From assembly GCA_044425705.1 (NCBI GenBank), contig JAWXVD010000108.1, positions 1 to 11,268 on the forward strand: a DNA stretch of 11,268 nucleotides. The letters run 5' to 3'. The stretch is from JAWXVD01 sp044425705. GTDB lineage: Bacteria; Bacillota; Clostridia; Lachnospirales; Lachnospiraceae. Every line of letters starts with the position of its first letter. The stretch's first letter is position 1. Both the position numbers and the translations under genes were made by a program. Shown here in pieces: positions 1-6,934 of the stretch. A model generated the notes under the pieces. It searched no databases. It was not told where the DNA came from and saw only the letters and a program-made list of their open reading frames with translations.

Positions 1-3
1 CAT
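1..3 (-). CDS. Possible start codon of a leftward gene (cut by window edge)
   Basis: The first three bases, read on the minus strand, are ATG. They are preceded by AGAGGG (complement of 11-16) at a spacing of 7 bases, which is ideal for a ribosome binding site. A plausible promoter lies just upstream at 28-56. Only the start codon is inside the window, so no product can be named. Being downstream of the regulator pair with its own promoter, it may be an independent unit. The call rests only on these signals. Confidence 0.35.
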
Positions 4-27
4 AGAATTTCCCTCTCTTTCATATAC

Positions 28-56
28 ATGATACGCTTATTTTTCTTGTTTTACAA
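28..56 (-). promoter_or_regulatory. Putative sigma-A promoter for the leftward edge gene
   Basis: On the minus strand a -35 TTGTAA (complement of 51-56, 4 of 6 consensus) is followed by exactly 17 bases and a -10 TATCAT (complement of 28-33, 5 of 6). Transcription would begin near base 21, giving a leader of about 18 bases before the candidate ATG at 3-1. No convincing terminator separates the regulator stop (124-122) from this promoter, so read-through from the regulator operon is also possible. Confidence 0.4.
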
Positions 57-121
57 TAAAAATTCTTACTTCAACCTGTTATTTTTCCCGAAAATTAAGA
101 ACCACATGAAAAACGAAATAA

Positions 122-1696
122 TTAAGTTCTATTTGATTGAATGAATTTCTTAGGACTTTGCCCCGTATATTTTGAAAACACATTAGTAAAATATGCAGGA
201 TCATCATACCCTACTTGATTAGCTACTTCTGAAATTCTGTAATCGTTTAATAGCAATGTTTTTGCCTTTTCTATTCGTAAATAATTTAAATGTCGAATAA
301 TGGATTCACCCGTTTCTTTTTTATATAATCTACTTAAATAACTATTGCTAATATTACAATTTCGGGCTATTTCATTCAATGTAATAAGCTTATTATAGTT
401 TGTCATCATATACTCATTCGCTTTCTCGACAATTGGACTATAACTAGAAATAGCTACACTATGATTGTTTATAATCTTTAATATTGCATTTTCAAAAAGT
501 TGCCTTAATGCAAATACTGATGTAGACGGAATTACTTTTATAATAAATTCACTTTGAATCTTTTGTTTATCTTCAATTAAAAAAGATTGTTGCGAAATAT
601 TTAGCATGCATAATGCGATAAAATCGATTAATTGGAATTTTATTGTATCATGTACATAATTCGCTTTTTCAAAATCTAAAAACAACTCGTCTATCACTGC
701 TTTCAACTCACCACTATTATTGTTCAGAATAGTTCGTATCATTTTTTCTAAATAATAATATAAATTTAATGAATCCTTAAATTCTAACTCTGGTTTACTA
801 GAGTCACAAATACTCACACTAGAATTAGTAAATATTTTCCCCAGAGCTGCAATAGATTCATTGTATGCATCCTTTATTTCTGAGAAATTATGATGCATAT
901 TACTAATCGATAAATTAATTTCAAAATACATATATTTTTCAACAGTCGCAACAATTTGATTGCATACATTTATAACCCTAGAAAGATTCTCATTATAAGA
1001 AGTGTCTTGGAAAGAAAGTATATTTACTATTTGATTCTGTGATATCGGAACTACAATATGGTCAATTTCCTGAAAAGAGAGATTCAAAAAATTCTCAATG
1101 GCGGTATTCGCCAAATAATTTGATTCTTGAAAGTTACTATATGCAACAATATCCGCTTCAGCTACTACCACAAAATAATTTTCTAACAACAAATTATGAT
1201 TAAGAAACCATTTAGATATAAGGGACTTATCGATAATACTACCATCACACACATTTTTAATAAATAAATGACGCATATCATCATCATTTAAAATATTATT
1301 ATCTATATGGGCACTTTTACGCTGATTAATTAATACAAAATTATCTCTAACAGCTTTTGGTAAATCATTAACAAAGTCAGCCTTAAGTACATAACTGACC
1401 ACGTTAAATTGAATTGCCCTTTGAACAAACTCAAACGAGCGAAATGCCGTTAGTAGTATAATTGAAATCTGAGGATATTGTTTAGATAATAACTCAGAAA
1501 ATTCTAACCCATCCATTTTGGGCATTTTAATATCAGATATAATTAAATCCACATTATTATTTTTCAAAAAATCCAGTGTCTCGATAGGATTTTCACTGCT
1601 ACCAACCACTTCGCAACTTAATGATTTCCAATTTATAACGCTGATAATAGCTTGTCTTAAAATAGATTCATCTTCAACTATATAGACTCTAATCAT
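122..1696 (-). CDS. YesN-type response regulator, receiver plus AraC-family HTH
   Basis: This is a 524-residue cytoplasmic transcription factor, the output half of the two-component pair. The N-terminal receiver domain (about 1-120) shows the acidic pair E8-D9, phospho-acceptor D55 in SDIKMP, T83 and K105, that is, a complete CheY-like active site. The middle (about 125-410) is the long poorly conserved linker usual in YesN proteins. The C-terminal 100 residues (about 422-520) form two helix-turn-helix units of the AraC/XylS family: ITLNEIARNCNISNSYLSRL is the first, and the second ends in the signature VGYDDPAYFTNVFSKYTGQSP. The length fits the YesN group. The start ATG at 1696-1694 has AAGGAG at a suitable distance, located inside the end of the kinase gene; the coding regions overlap by 8 bases, so the two are translationally coupled. 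The likely target is the divergent sugar operon starting at 3749 (inference from neighbourhood). Confidence 0.93.
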   Translation of the reverse strand: MIRVYIVEDESILRQAIISVINWKSLSCEVVGSSENPIETLDFLKNNNVDLIISDIKMPKMDGLEFSELLSKQYPQISIILLTAFRSFEFVQRAIQFNVVSYVLKADFVNDLPKAVRDNFVLINQRKSAHIDNNILNDDDMRHLFIKNVCDGSIIDKSLISKWFLNHNLLLENYFVVVAEADIVAYSNFQESNYLANTAIENFLNLSFQEIDHIVVPISQNQIVNILSFQDTSYNENLSRVINVCNQIVATVEKYMYFEINLSISNMHHNFSEIKDAYNESIAALGKIFTNSSVSICDSSKPELEFKDSLNLYYYLEKMIRTILNNNSGELKAVIDELFLDFEKANYVHDTIKFQLIDFIALCMLNISQQSFLIEDKQKIQSEFIIKVIPSTSVFALRQLFENAILKIINNHSVAISSYSPIVEKANEYMMTNYNKLITLNEIARNCNISNSYLSRLYKKETGESIIRHLNYLRIEKAKTLLLNDYRISEVANQVGYDDPAYFTNVFSKYTGQSPKKFIQSNRT

Positions 1697-3392
1697 TTTC
1701 TTCTCCTTTTGCTGGTTCCGTTTCCATTACAGGCAGAATACACTTTGCAATCGTTTCCACGTTGTCAATACATGTATAGGTGATTTTATATTTTTCATTG
1801 TCAAATAATAATCCAAGCCTTTTATTTATATTCCCAATTCCTATACTATGGTTTCTAATGCTATTTTCTTTATTTTGGTTATACTTTCCACCATTATCGC
1901 AAATTAAAAATTGTATATCTTCATCCCTTCGATGTAAATCGATAGATATATTTCCTTCTCGCATGTTATCTTTTATTCCGTGGACAAACGCATTTTCAAC
2001 AATTGGTTCAATAGATAGTCTTGGAATAAATAATTTTAACAAACTCTTATCCTCTACATTAATTGAATAAACAAACGAATTATTGAATCGTATTTTTTGT
2101 AAAGCTAAAAAGCAATTAATATATTCAAATTCTTTTTCTATGCTAATATATGGTGAATTATTCATTGTGTTATACAAGGAGGAATCCAACATTTTACATA
2201 GTGAGGATGTCATAGTATACGTTTCTATATCTCCTGCTAACATAGATTTTGCACCTATTGTAGTCAAACTATTAATTAAAAAATGCGGATCAATTTGAGC
2301 TTGTAATAAGTGGATATCTGCATCTTTTAGCAATAGATTGCTGCGGTAATTTTTATTGATTAATTCCCTCATTTCTAATGACATATCATTTACCACATTA
2401 AAAAAATCATTGAATTCCTGCAAAGGATAATTGGGAATACTAGTTTTGTAATTTTTATCTTTAATTTCACTAATTCTAGCCGAAACATCATTTAAAAATT
2501 TTGTTAAATGATTAAAAAATAAAATTGAAATAACTGCTATTATGAGGATAACTCCAACAATAGAAACTATATAATTATTTAAGGTTGAAGCAATCGCTTT
2601 TGAAATCGCCTCATTTGAAGTTTTCATATATATAGTAAAATCATATTCTTTTAAATAAGACATAAATTCCACTTCAGTTCCTGTAAGAAAATTAATATCA
2701 TTTATTGATTTCCCCCAGTATTTATCATTGTTAGATAATACAATTATATCATCTCTCGCTATATTACACATAATATCATCATTCAATGCAAATAGTGCTT
2801 CACATAATGTTATATAGTCCAATTCTACAATGATAGCTATATAATTATTAAACGTGTTTTCATAAAAACGTGTACTTGCATAAATACATGTAGAATCTAA
2901 ATTATCTATGATATGTAAAGACATTTTTGTATTTTTTTGCATTGCTAAATCATCTTCTAAACTCAAATCTAAATAGGGTGTCTTAGTACTTCTCGAGCAT
3001 AACAAATGATTACTGCCATCAATATTAAGATAAATGGAATTAACCAATTTTGATTGCCACGCTTGCTCAAACATCATTTCATCAAGCACTGTCGATGAAA
3101 TATCATTTATAACATAATATTCTTCTGGCGTTAGCGATATTTTATTCATTCTCCATTGCTCCAATTGATTTGTTGTCATAATAGAATACATTAAATTTTG
3201 AATTGAATCGAAATCATTGGAAACCGATATTGAAATTTGTTCTATATCTGAATACAAAACATTTAGCTGTTCCTCTTTTAGGTAATGCTGAAAAGAAAAC
3301 ATAGAGATAAAACCAATCAACGATAAAAGTATTGTCATAAATGTCACTAATATTATAGTAATCTTAGAACTAAATGAAATTTTTTTCATCAT
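1689..3392 (-). CDS. YesM-type sensor histidine kinase
   Basis: This is a membrane-bound sensor of the LytS/YesM (His_kinase) family, 567 residues from ATG 3392. One transmembrane helix lies at about 10-32 and a second at about 274-293. They enclose an extracytoplasmic sensor region of about 240 residues (dCACHE-like by layout), and a HAMP-like linker follows. The phospho-acceptor box reads LLQAQIDPHFLINSL with H370. The N box PIVENAFVHG (N467), the shortened G1 box CDNGGK (near 499) and the G2 box GIGNINKRL (near 518) make up the ATPase domain. An in-frame GTG at 3404 would add four residues, but its only purine-rich stretch (GAGAG) is 3 bases away, so ATG 3392 or the adjacent ATG 3389 is preferred. 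It is first in the operon with the regulator and divergent from the ABC transporter, as usual for pairs controlling carbohydrate uptake. The ligand is unknown. Confidence 0.92.
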   Translation of the reverse strand: MMKKISFSSKITIILVTFMTILLSLIGFISMFSFQHYLKEEQLNVLYSDIEQISISVSNDFDSIQNLMYSIMTTNQLEQWRMNKISLTPEEYYVINDISSTVLDEMMFEQAWQSKLVNSIYLNIDGSNHLLCSRSTKTPYLDLSLEDDLAMQKNTKMSLHIIDNLDSTCIYASTRFYENTFNNYIAIIVELDYITLCEALFALNDDIMCNIARDDIIVLSNNDKYWGKSINDINFLTGTEVEFMSYLKEYDFTIYMKTSNEAISKAIASTLNNYIVSIVGVILIIAVISILFFNHLTKFLNDVSARISEIKDKNYKTSIPNYPLQEFNDFFNVVNDMSLEMRELINKNYRSNLLLKDADIHLLQAQIDPHFLINSLTTIGAKSMLAGDIETYTMTSSLCKMLDSSLYNTMNNSPYISIEKEFEYINCFLALQKIRFNNSFVYSINVEDKSLLKLFIPRLSIEPIVENAFVHGIKDNMREGNISIDLHRRDEDIQFLICDNGGKYNQNKENSIRNHSIGIGNINKRLGLLFDNEKYKITYTCIDNVETIAKCILPVMETEPAKGEEND

Positions 3393-3429
3393 TATTTCCG
3401 TCACTTTCTCTCAATCTAACAACTTGTGT

Positions 3430-3444
3430 TTGCAAGCGATAAAT
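3430..3444. promoter_or_regulatory. Candidate cre site (CcpA operator) in the kinase leader
   Basis: The sequence TTGCAAGCGATAAAT matches 9 of the 10 fixed positions of the published cre pattern WTGNAANCGNWNNCW; only the penultimate C is missing. It lies between the predicted kinase promoter (3526-3554) and the kinase start (3392). Bound CcpA there would block transcription of the two-component system in a glucose-rich state. The match is read by eye and chance matches occur in AT-rich DNA, so confidence is moderate. Confidence 0.4.
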
Positions 3445-3525
3445 TATTGGTTAAAATTCTTAATTTTCCACCATTATTTCTTACAAAATATATGTTTTAT
3501 CATTTTACATACAATAATTTTAGAT

Positions 3526-3554
3526 ATTATATCATATCTTCATATGTTTAACAG
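3526..3554 (-). promoter_or_regulatory. Putative promoter of the two-component operon
   Basis: On the minus strand a perfect extended -10, TGATATAAT, is formed by the complement of 3534-3526. The hexamer 17 bases upstream, CTGTTA (complement of 3549-3554), matches the -35 consensus at only 3 of 6 positions, which is tolerated with an extended -10. Transcription would begin near 3519, leaving a leader of about 125 bases that contains the candidate cre site. The -10 overlaps an 11-bp palindrome GATATTATATC (3523-3533). Confidence 0.4.
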
Positions 3555-3570
3555 CCACATAAATTAAAAC

Positions 3571-3600
3571 ATATCAAAAATACACAAAAATATCAAAAAA
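3571..3600. repeat. Three phased A-tracts / direct repeats in the divergent intergenic region
   Basis: The decamer ATATCAAAAA occurs at 3571-3580 and again at 3590-3599, with a related TACACAAAAA between them. The A-tracts sit at 3576-3580, 3586-3590 and 3595-3600, that is, once per helical turn. This arrangement is known to bend DNA, and direct repeats about two turns apart are also the usual form of AraC-family operators. The element lies about 115-140 bases upstream of the predicted rightward transcription start. Confidence 0.45.
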
Positions 3601-3677
3601 TTACAATTAAATTAAATTCCATTCTTTATACAATTATTTTTGTGCAATATTTTATAATTATACGAAATTATTAACTA

Positions 3678-3713
3678 TTTTTTAGTTGCTTTTACAATGT
3701 TATAATAGTACCA
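3678..3713 (+). promoter_or_regulatory. Promoter of the transporter/degradation operon
   Basis: A consensus extended -10, TGTTATAAT, spans 3698-3706. The hexamer 17 bases upstream (3678-3683) is only TTTTTT, a poor -35, as expected for an activator-dependent promoter. Transcription would begin near the A at 3713, giving a leader of about 36 bases before the ATG at 3749. The AraC-type regulator encoded at 122-1696 is the obvious candidate activator. Confidence 0.6.
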
Positions 3714-3734
3714 TCAATTAAATCAATTTATTAC

Positions 3735-3740
3735 AGGAGG
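3735..3740 (+). promoter_or_regulatory. Ribosome binding site of the solute-binding protein
   Basis: A perfect AGGAGG sits 8 bases before ATG 3749, consistent with high-level translation of the lipoprotein. Confidence 0.85.
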
Positions 3741-3748
3741 AAACAGGA

Positions 3749-5092
3749 ATGAAAAGAAAAAAAGTTTTATGTTTGTTCATGGCATCATTATTGACCATGT
3801 CAGCACTACTAGCTGGTTGTGGTGGTAGTGAAGTAGTAGAAGAAACAGCTGCTGAGGAAGTAGCAACAGAAACAAAAGAAGAAGTGGCAACAGAAGCAAA
3901 AGAAGAAATTGTCATTAGTTATCCTACATATCGTTGCGGTACGCATGTTGCTGCCGAAACAGAGCAAGCTCTCATTGATAGTTTCAATGAAAAATATGCA
4001 GGACAATATCGCGTAGAAGTTGAAGAGCTACCTGGTGACACAGCATATACTGACAAAATGAAAGTCTTAGCTTCTTCTAATAGTTTACCAGATTTAACAG
4101 AAGCAAAAGATGGTGTATTTGAATTAGCTCTTGCAAATGGTCAAGCAGTTGATTTAACACCTTTTTTAGAGGCTGATCCTGAATGGGCTGCTGAAATTGG
4201 TGAAGCTGCAATTGCCGCTAATACCATTGACGGAAAGGTTATGTCAATTGCAAGTCAAAATCAATTAGTATCTTATTTTTATAATAAAGAGATTTTTGCT
4301 GAGGCAGGAATTGAACCTGCAACAACTTGGGATGAATGGATGTCAAATTGTGAGGCAATCAAAGCTGCTGGATATTATCCATTGGCATTAATGACAGGTG
4401 AAAATTCTTGGACATTACAACATATTTATATGGCTGCAATAGCAACTCAAAGCGAATCAGGTTTATCGCAAGCATCTGAATATTACCCAAGAGACTATAA
4501 TACTTCTGAATTTATCGCTGCAACAGAAATGATTCAAACTATGTTAGCTGACTATACAACGCCTGATGCTATTGGTTTGTTATATGTAGGCGCTATGAAT
4601 AACTTCTCAAACGGAACCACTGCTATTTTAGCAAATGGTTCATGGGCAATTGGTGATTTTCAAGCTGACCCTGAACTCTATGATAAAATTGGTGTTGCAA
4701 ATTTCCCTGGTAATTCTTGTGTAGAATCCTTTAATAGAGGATATATCATATGTACAGATGATCCTGATAAACAGGAAGCTGCAGTTGCTTTCTTAAAACA
4801 CAAAACAGGTGTAGAAGCACAACTTGCGTACTTAGTAGAAGTTGGTGATGGTCCTTTAACTGATTTGGTACAATTAACAGATGAACAAGCTGCTGCTAAC
4901 CCATTACTTGATGAATATATGAAAGTTGCATTATCAGCAGACTTAACATTTAACACTATGAGTATGATTTATTATTCAAATGTTATTAATGAGGAAATGC
5001 CTAATCGTTTCCCATCTCTTGTATCTGGCGATATTACCGCTGAAGAATTTGCAGAATATCTGACTATTGCTGCCGAAAAAAATCAAGAGTAA
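3749..5092 (+). CDS. ABC transporter sugar-binding lipoprotein (family 1 SBP)
   Basis: This is the extracellular substrate-binding component of a carbohydrate ABC importer, 447 residues. It opens with a type II signal peptide: the basic MKRKK, a hydrophobic core, and the lipobox LLAGC with lipidated C24. An acidic low-complexity tether (about 27-53) follows, containing two near-identical octapeptides (EVATETKE/EVATEAKE) that arise from a 24-bp tandem duplication at 3857-3904. The mature domain starts around IVISYPTY and shows features of the SBP_bac_1/8 fold, such as the TWDEW segment, NGSWAIGDF and the C-terminal RFPSLVSGDITAEEFAEYL. Length and order agree with the MalE/UgpB-like CUT1 class, which takes oligosaccharides. 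It is the first gene of the operon, followed by a stem-loop and then the permeases. The exact sugar cannot be read from sequence. Confidence 0.95.
   Translation: MKRKKVLCLFMASLLTMSALLAGCGGSEVVEETAAEEVATETKEEVATEAKEEIVISYPTYRCGTHVAAETEQALIDSFNEKYAGQYRVEVEELPGDTAYTDKMKVLASSNSLPDLTEAKDGVFELALANGQAVDLTPFLEADPEWAAEIGEAAIAANTIDGKVMSIASQNQLVSYFYNKEIFAEAGIEPATTWDEWMSNCEAIKAAGYYPLALMTGENSWTLQHIYMAAIATQSESGLSQASEYYPRDYNTSEFIAATEMIQTMLADYTTPDAIGLLYVGAMNNFSNGTTAILANGSWAIGDFQADPELYDKIGVANFPGNSCVESFNRGYIICTDDPDKQEAAVAFLKHKTGVEAQLAYLVEVGDGPLTDLVQLTDEQAAANPLLDEYMKVALSADLTFNTMSMIYYSNVINEEMPNRFPSLVSGDITAEEFAEYLTIAAEKNQE
3857..3904 (+). repeat. Two-copy 24-bp in-frame tandem repeat
   Basis: Two consecutive 24-bp units (3857-3880 and 3881-3904) differ at two positions and encode the octapeptides EVATETKE and EVATEAKE. 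They lie in the flexible acidic linker after the lipid-modified cysteine of the solute-binding protein. In-frame repeats here can change the tether length without touching the binding domain. Confidence 0.8.
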
Positions 5093-5119
5093 TTACCATA
5101 CAATATCATAATTTAGTAA

Positions 5120-5153
5120 GAAAAGAAAGGGAAGCATCTTTCCCTTTCTTTTC
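5120..5153 (+). terminator. Stem-loop after the solute-binding protein gene (partial terminator or 3' stabiliser)
   Basis: The arms 5120-5133 and 5140-5153 form a perfect 14-bp stem (core AAAGAAAGGGAA pairing with TTCCCTTTCTTT) around a 6-base loop. A U-rich run forms part of the 3' arm but no separate U-tract follows, so termination is probably incomplete. Such elements between binding-protein and permease genes are known to keep binding-protein mRNA in excess over permease mRNA. The permease follows only 21 bases later without a visible promoter, so read-through is expected. Confidence 0.75.
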
Positions 5154-5161
5154 ATCAAGTT

Positions 5162-5167
5162 AGGAGG
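5162..5167 (+). promoter_or_regulatory. Ribosome binding site that supports a TTG start
   Basis: A perfect AGGAGG ends 7 bases before the TTG at 5175. No ATG lies at a comparable distance, so TTG is taken as the start codon of the first permease. Confidence 0.8.
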
Positions 5168-5174
5168 ACGTCTT

Positions 5175-6041
5175 TTGAAAAAAAAATCAATAGGAATTAT
5201 GCTATTCTTATGCCCTGCCATAGCCGTATTTTGTCTAATATTTATTAAATCACTGGTCACTCTTGTTGGGACATCGTTTACTGAATATTACATAGGAAGT
5301 ACCCCTATTTTTAACGGAGGGGTAAATTACATAAATGTTTGGAAAGATGAATCATTTAGAATGGCTGCCTTAAACACTGTTATATGGGTAGTAATGCAAT
5401 CTACATTGAATGTGGCCTTAGGTGTTACTGTCGCAATCATTTTAGCTCGAAAAAAATGGTACTGGAAAATTGTTAGAAGTATTTATATGATTCCCAATAT
5501 TATTCCTGCTGCTGCAGTCGGTTTAATGTTTGTATTTATGTTAAATCCACAATATGGTGTAGTCAATAATATTATTCAACATCTTGGTTTCCCAGATTTT
5601 AATACAAATTGGTTTTATGACCCATCCACTGCTTTTTTTGCTGTATCAATGACATGGTTGCCCTATGCTGCTACAATAACAATTCTTACATTAGCAGAAA
5701 TGGGGGCTATAGATTCTTCTATGTATGAAGCTGCAAGTGTCGATGGTGCAACAGAAATGCAGACAATTTTACATATTACACTTCCAAATTTACGAAATAT
5801 TATTGGTACTTGCACCATATTAGCCGCTACTAGCATGCTCCAGAAGTTGGATATATTAATGATGACAACAAAAGGCGGACCATCCAATAAGACACTTAAC
5901 ATGTCCATATACATATACAATTCTATTATGAGGACTAATAATTATGGTATTGCAAATACGGCAGGTGTATATCTTATTTCATTTGGTTTACTTTCGGTTC
6001 TATTAATAAGAAAAATTTATGGCATAGGAAAGAATGATTAA
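5175..6041 (+). CDS. Sugar ABC transporter permease, MalF/UgpA type
   Basis: This is an integral membrane component of the CUT1 carbohydrate importer, 288 residues. The first helix covers about 6-32, and further hydrophobic segments follow near 64-90, 100-125, 150-175, 207-230 and 258-280, giving the usual six spans. The cytoplasmic EAA loop, which docks the ATPase, reads EAASVDGA (185-192) followed by LP at 203-204, in the expected place. The start is TTG, chosen because AGGAGG precedes it by 7 bases and the protein begins with the typical basic MKKK. The stop codon is 13 bases before the next permease start, so the two subunits are co-translated. Substrate specificity cannot be derived from the sequence; the neighbours imply an oligosaccharide. 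Confidence 0.95.
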   Translation: MKKKSIGIMLFLCPAIAVFCLIFIKSLVTLVGTSFTEYYIGSTPIFNGGVNYINVWKDESFRMAALNTVIWVVMQSTLNVALGVTVAIILARKKWYWKIVRSIYMIPNIIPAAAVGLMFVFMLNPQYGVVNNIIQHLGFPDFNTNWFYDPSTAFFAVSMTWLPYAATITILTLAEMGAIDSSMYEAASVDGATEMQTILHITLPNLRNIIGTCTILAATSMLQKLDILMMTTKGGPSNKTLNMSIYIYNSIMRTNNYGIANTAGVYLISFGLLSVLLIRKIYGIGKND

Positions 6042-6042
6042 T

Positions 6043-6049
6043 GGAGGGG
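6043..6049 (+). promoter_or_regulatory. Ribosome binding site deciding the second permease start
   Basis: GGAGGGG lies 5 to 7 bases before ATG 6055. An earlier in-frame ATG at 6034 overlaps the previous gene and would place this site inside the coding region, so 6055 is preferred. Confidence 0.75.
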
Positions 6050-6054
6050 TAAAA

Positions 6055-6903
6055 ATGCAAAAATTTAAAAATTGGACGATGGGATCAATCGTCGGTAAAC
6101 TATTTTGTTTTATCATTATCTCTTTTGTGGTGATAATTTCTATTGGGCCATTCATTTGGTTATTAGCATCCTCATTTATGGGAAATAGTGATATTGTATC
6201 AGGAACAATGTCTTATTCATCAGGTTTTCATCCTGAAAATTACTTAAAAGCCTTTCAACTTGCTCCAATAGCGCAATATTTTTCTAATAGTATTGTAATT
6301 GGTTTTTGTGGCACTGCACTAAATTTACTAGTTAGTTCAATGGCAGCATATGTTGTAGCAAGATATAATTTCAAATTAAGAGCATTTATGAGTCTATGTT
6401 TTGCTTCAATCTTATTCATACCAGGCTCAGCTCTTTTACATCCCGTTTACACCACGATGACACAAATGGAACTTGACGATACTAAGCTTGCTTTAATTTT
6501 AGTATATACAGGAATTGGAATGGCAACTAGTTTCTTTATTCTTTCTAGTTATTATAATACAATACCACAGAGCTTAGAAGAAGCTGCATTTATTGATGGT
6601 GCAGATTTCTTTACAGTATTTTTCAAAATTATTGTTCCATTATCACTTCCTGCATATGTAACAGCAGGCATTTTACAATTTTTAACATGTTGGAATGATT
6701 TTACATTTGCAATGATTTTAACAACTGGTGATTCAGCAAGAACACTTCCAATTGCATTATATTATTTTACTATGCAATTTGGTGCCGATTATGGAATATT
6801 ATTTGCTGCTACCATTATTATTGCAGCTCCTAGTATTATTCTGTTTTGTTTCACACAAAAATATGTAATTGAAGGACTTACTACTGGATCCGTAAAGGGA
6901 TAA
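6055..6903 (+). CDS. Sugar ABC transporter permease, MalG/UgpE type
   Basis: This is the second membrane subunit of the importer, 282 residues from ATG 6055. The N-terminal helix (about 15-40) ends in the family-typical IGPFIWLLASSF, and the periplasmic-side segment with FHPENYLKAF follows, as in MalG homologues. The EAA loop is EEAAFIDGADFFTVFFKIIVPLSLP (EAA at 176-178, DGA at 181-183, LP at 198-199). The C-terminal part contains the conserved CWNDFTFAMIL segment and ends with the usual FTQKYVIEGLTTGSVKG, so the protein is full length. It forms the heterodimeric channel with the permease just upstream. No ATPase gene follows, in keeping with many Bacillota CUT1 systems that share an MsmX/MsiK-like ATPase. 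Confidence 0.95.
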   Translation: MQKFKNWTMGSIVGKLFCFIIISFVVIISIGPFIWLLASSFMGNSDIVSGTMSYSSGFHPENYLKAFQLAPIAQYFSNSIVIGFCGTALNLLVSSMAAYVVARYNFKLRAFMSLCFASILFIPGSALLHPVYTTMTQMELDDTKLALILVYTGIGMATSFFILSSYYNTIPQSLEEAAFIDGADFFTVFFKIIVPLSLPAYVTAGILQFLTCWNDFTFAMILTTGDSARTLPIALYYFTMQFGADYGILFAATIIIAAPSIILFCFTQKYVIEGLTTGSVKG

Positions 6904-6934
6904 AAATAGATATTAATAATAAGGTGAGGTAAAA

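Noticed and set aside
82..106. Hairpin TTTTCGGGAAAA-like after the response regulator as a terminator
   Set aside because: The possible stem is only 4-5 A/T pairs around a tiny loop and has no proper U-tract.
1780..2298. Plus-strand open frames inside the sensor kinase gene
   Set aside because: They are antisense to a clearly conserved kinase, have no ribosome binding site and encode sequences without recognisable features; they reflect AT-rich composition.
3393..3404. GTG start at 3404 for the sensor kinase
   Set aside because: The nearest purine-rich stretch is only 3 bases away; ATG 3392 or 3389 gives better spacing and a typical MMKK start. Not fully excluded.
3571..3600. CRISPR-like short repeats
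   Set aside because: Units of about 10 bases with no spacers; better explained as A-tract phasing or operator half sites.
3718..4006. Minus-strand open frames rich in Ser/Ala or Cys/Phe opposite the lipoprotein start
   Set aside because: They arise from the reverse of the repetitive acidic linker and signal peptide codons and lack translation signals.
4678..4956. Minus-strand frame within the binding-protein gene
   Set aside because: Antisense shadow of a well-supported gene. The minus-strand frames at 5663-5920, 6789-6983, 7570-7848, 8712-8936, 10295-10501 and 10897-11151 were dropped for the same reason.
6034..6054. Earlier ATG for the second permease
   Set aside because: It overlaps the first permease and encodes the ribosome binding site as codons; ATG 6055 follows GGAGGGG at normal spacing.
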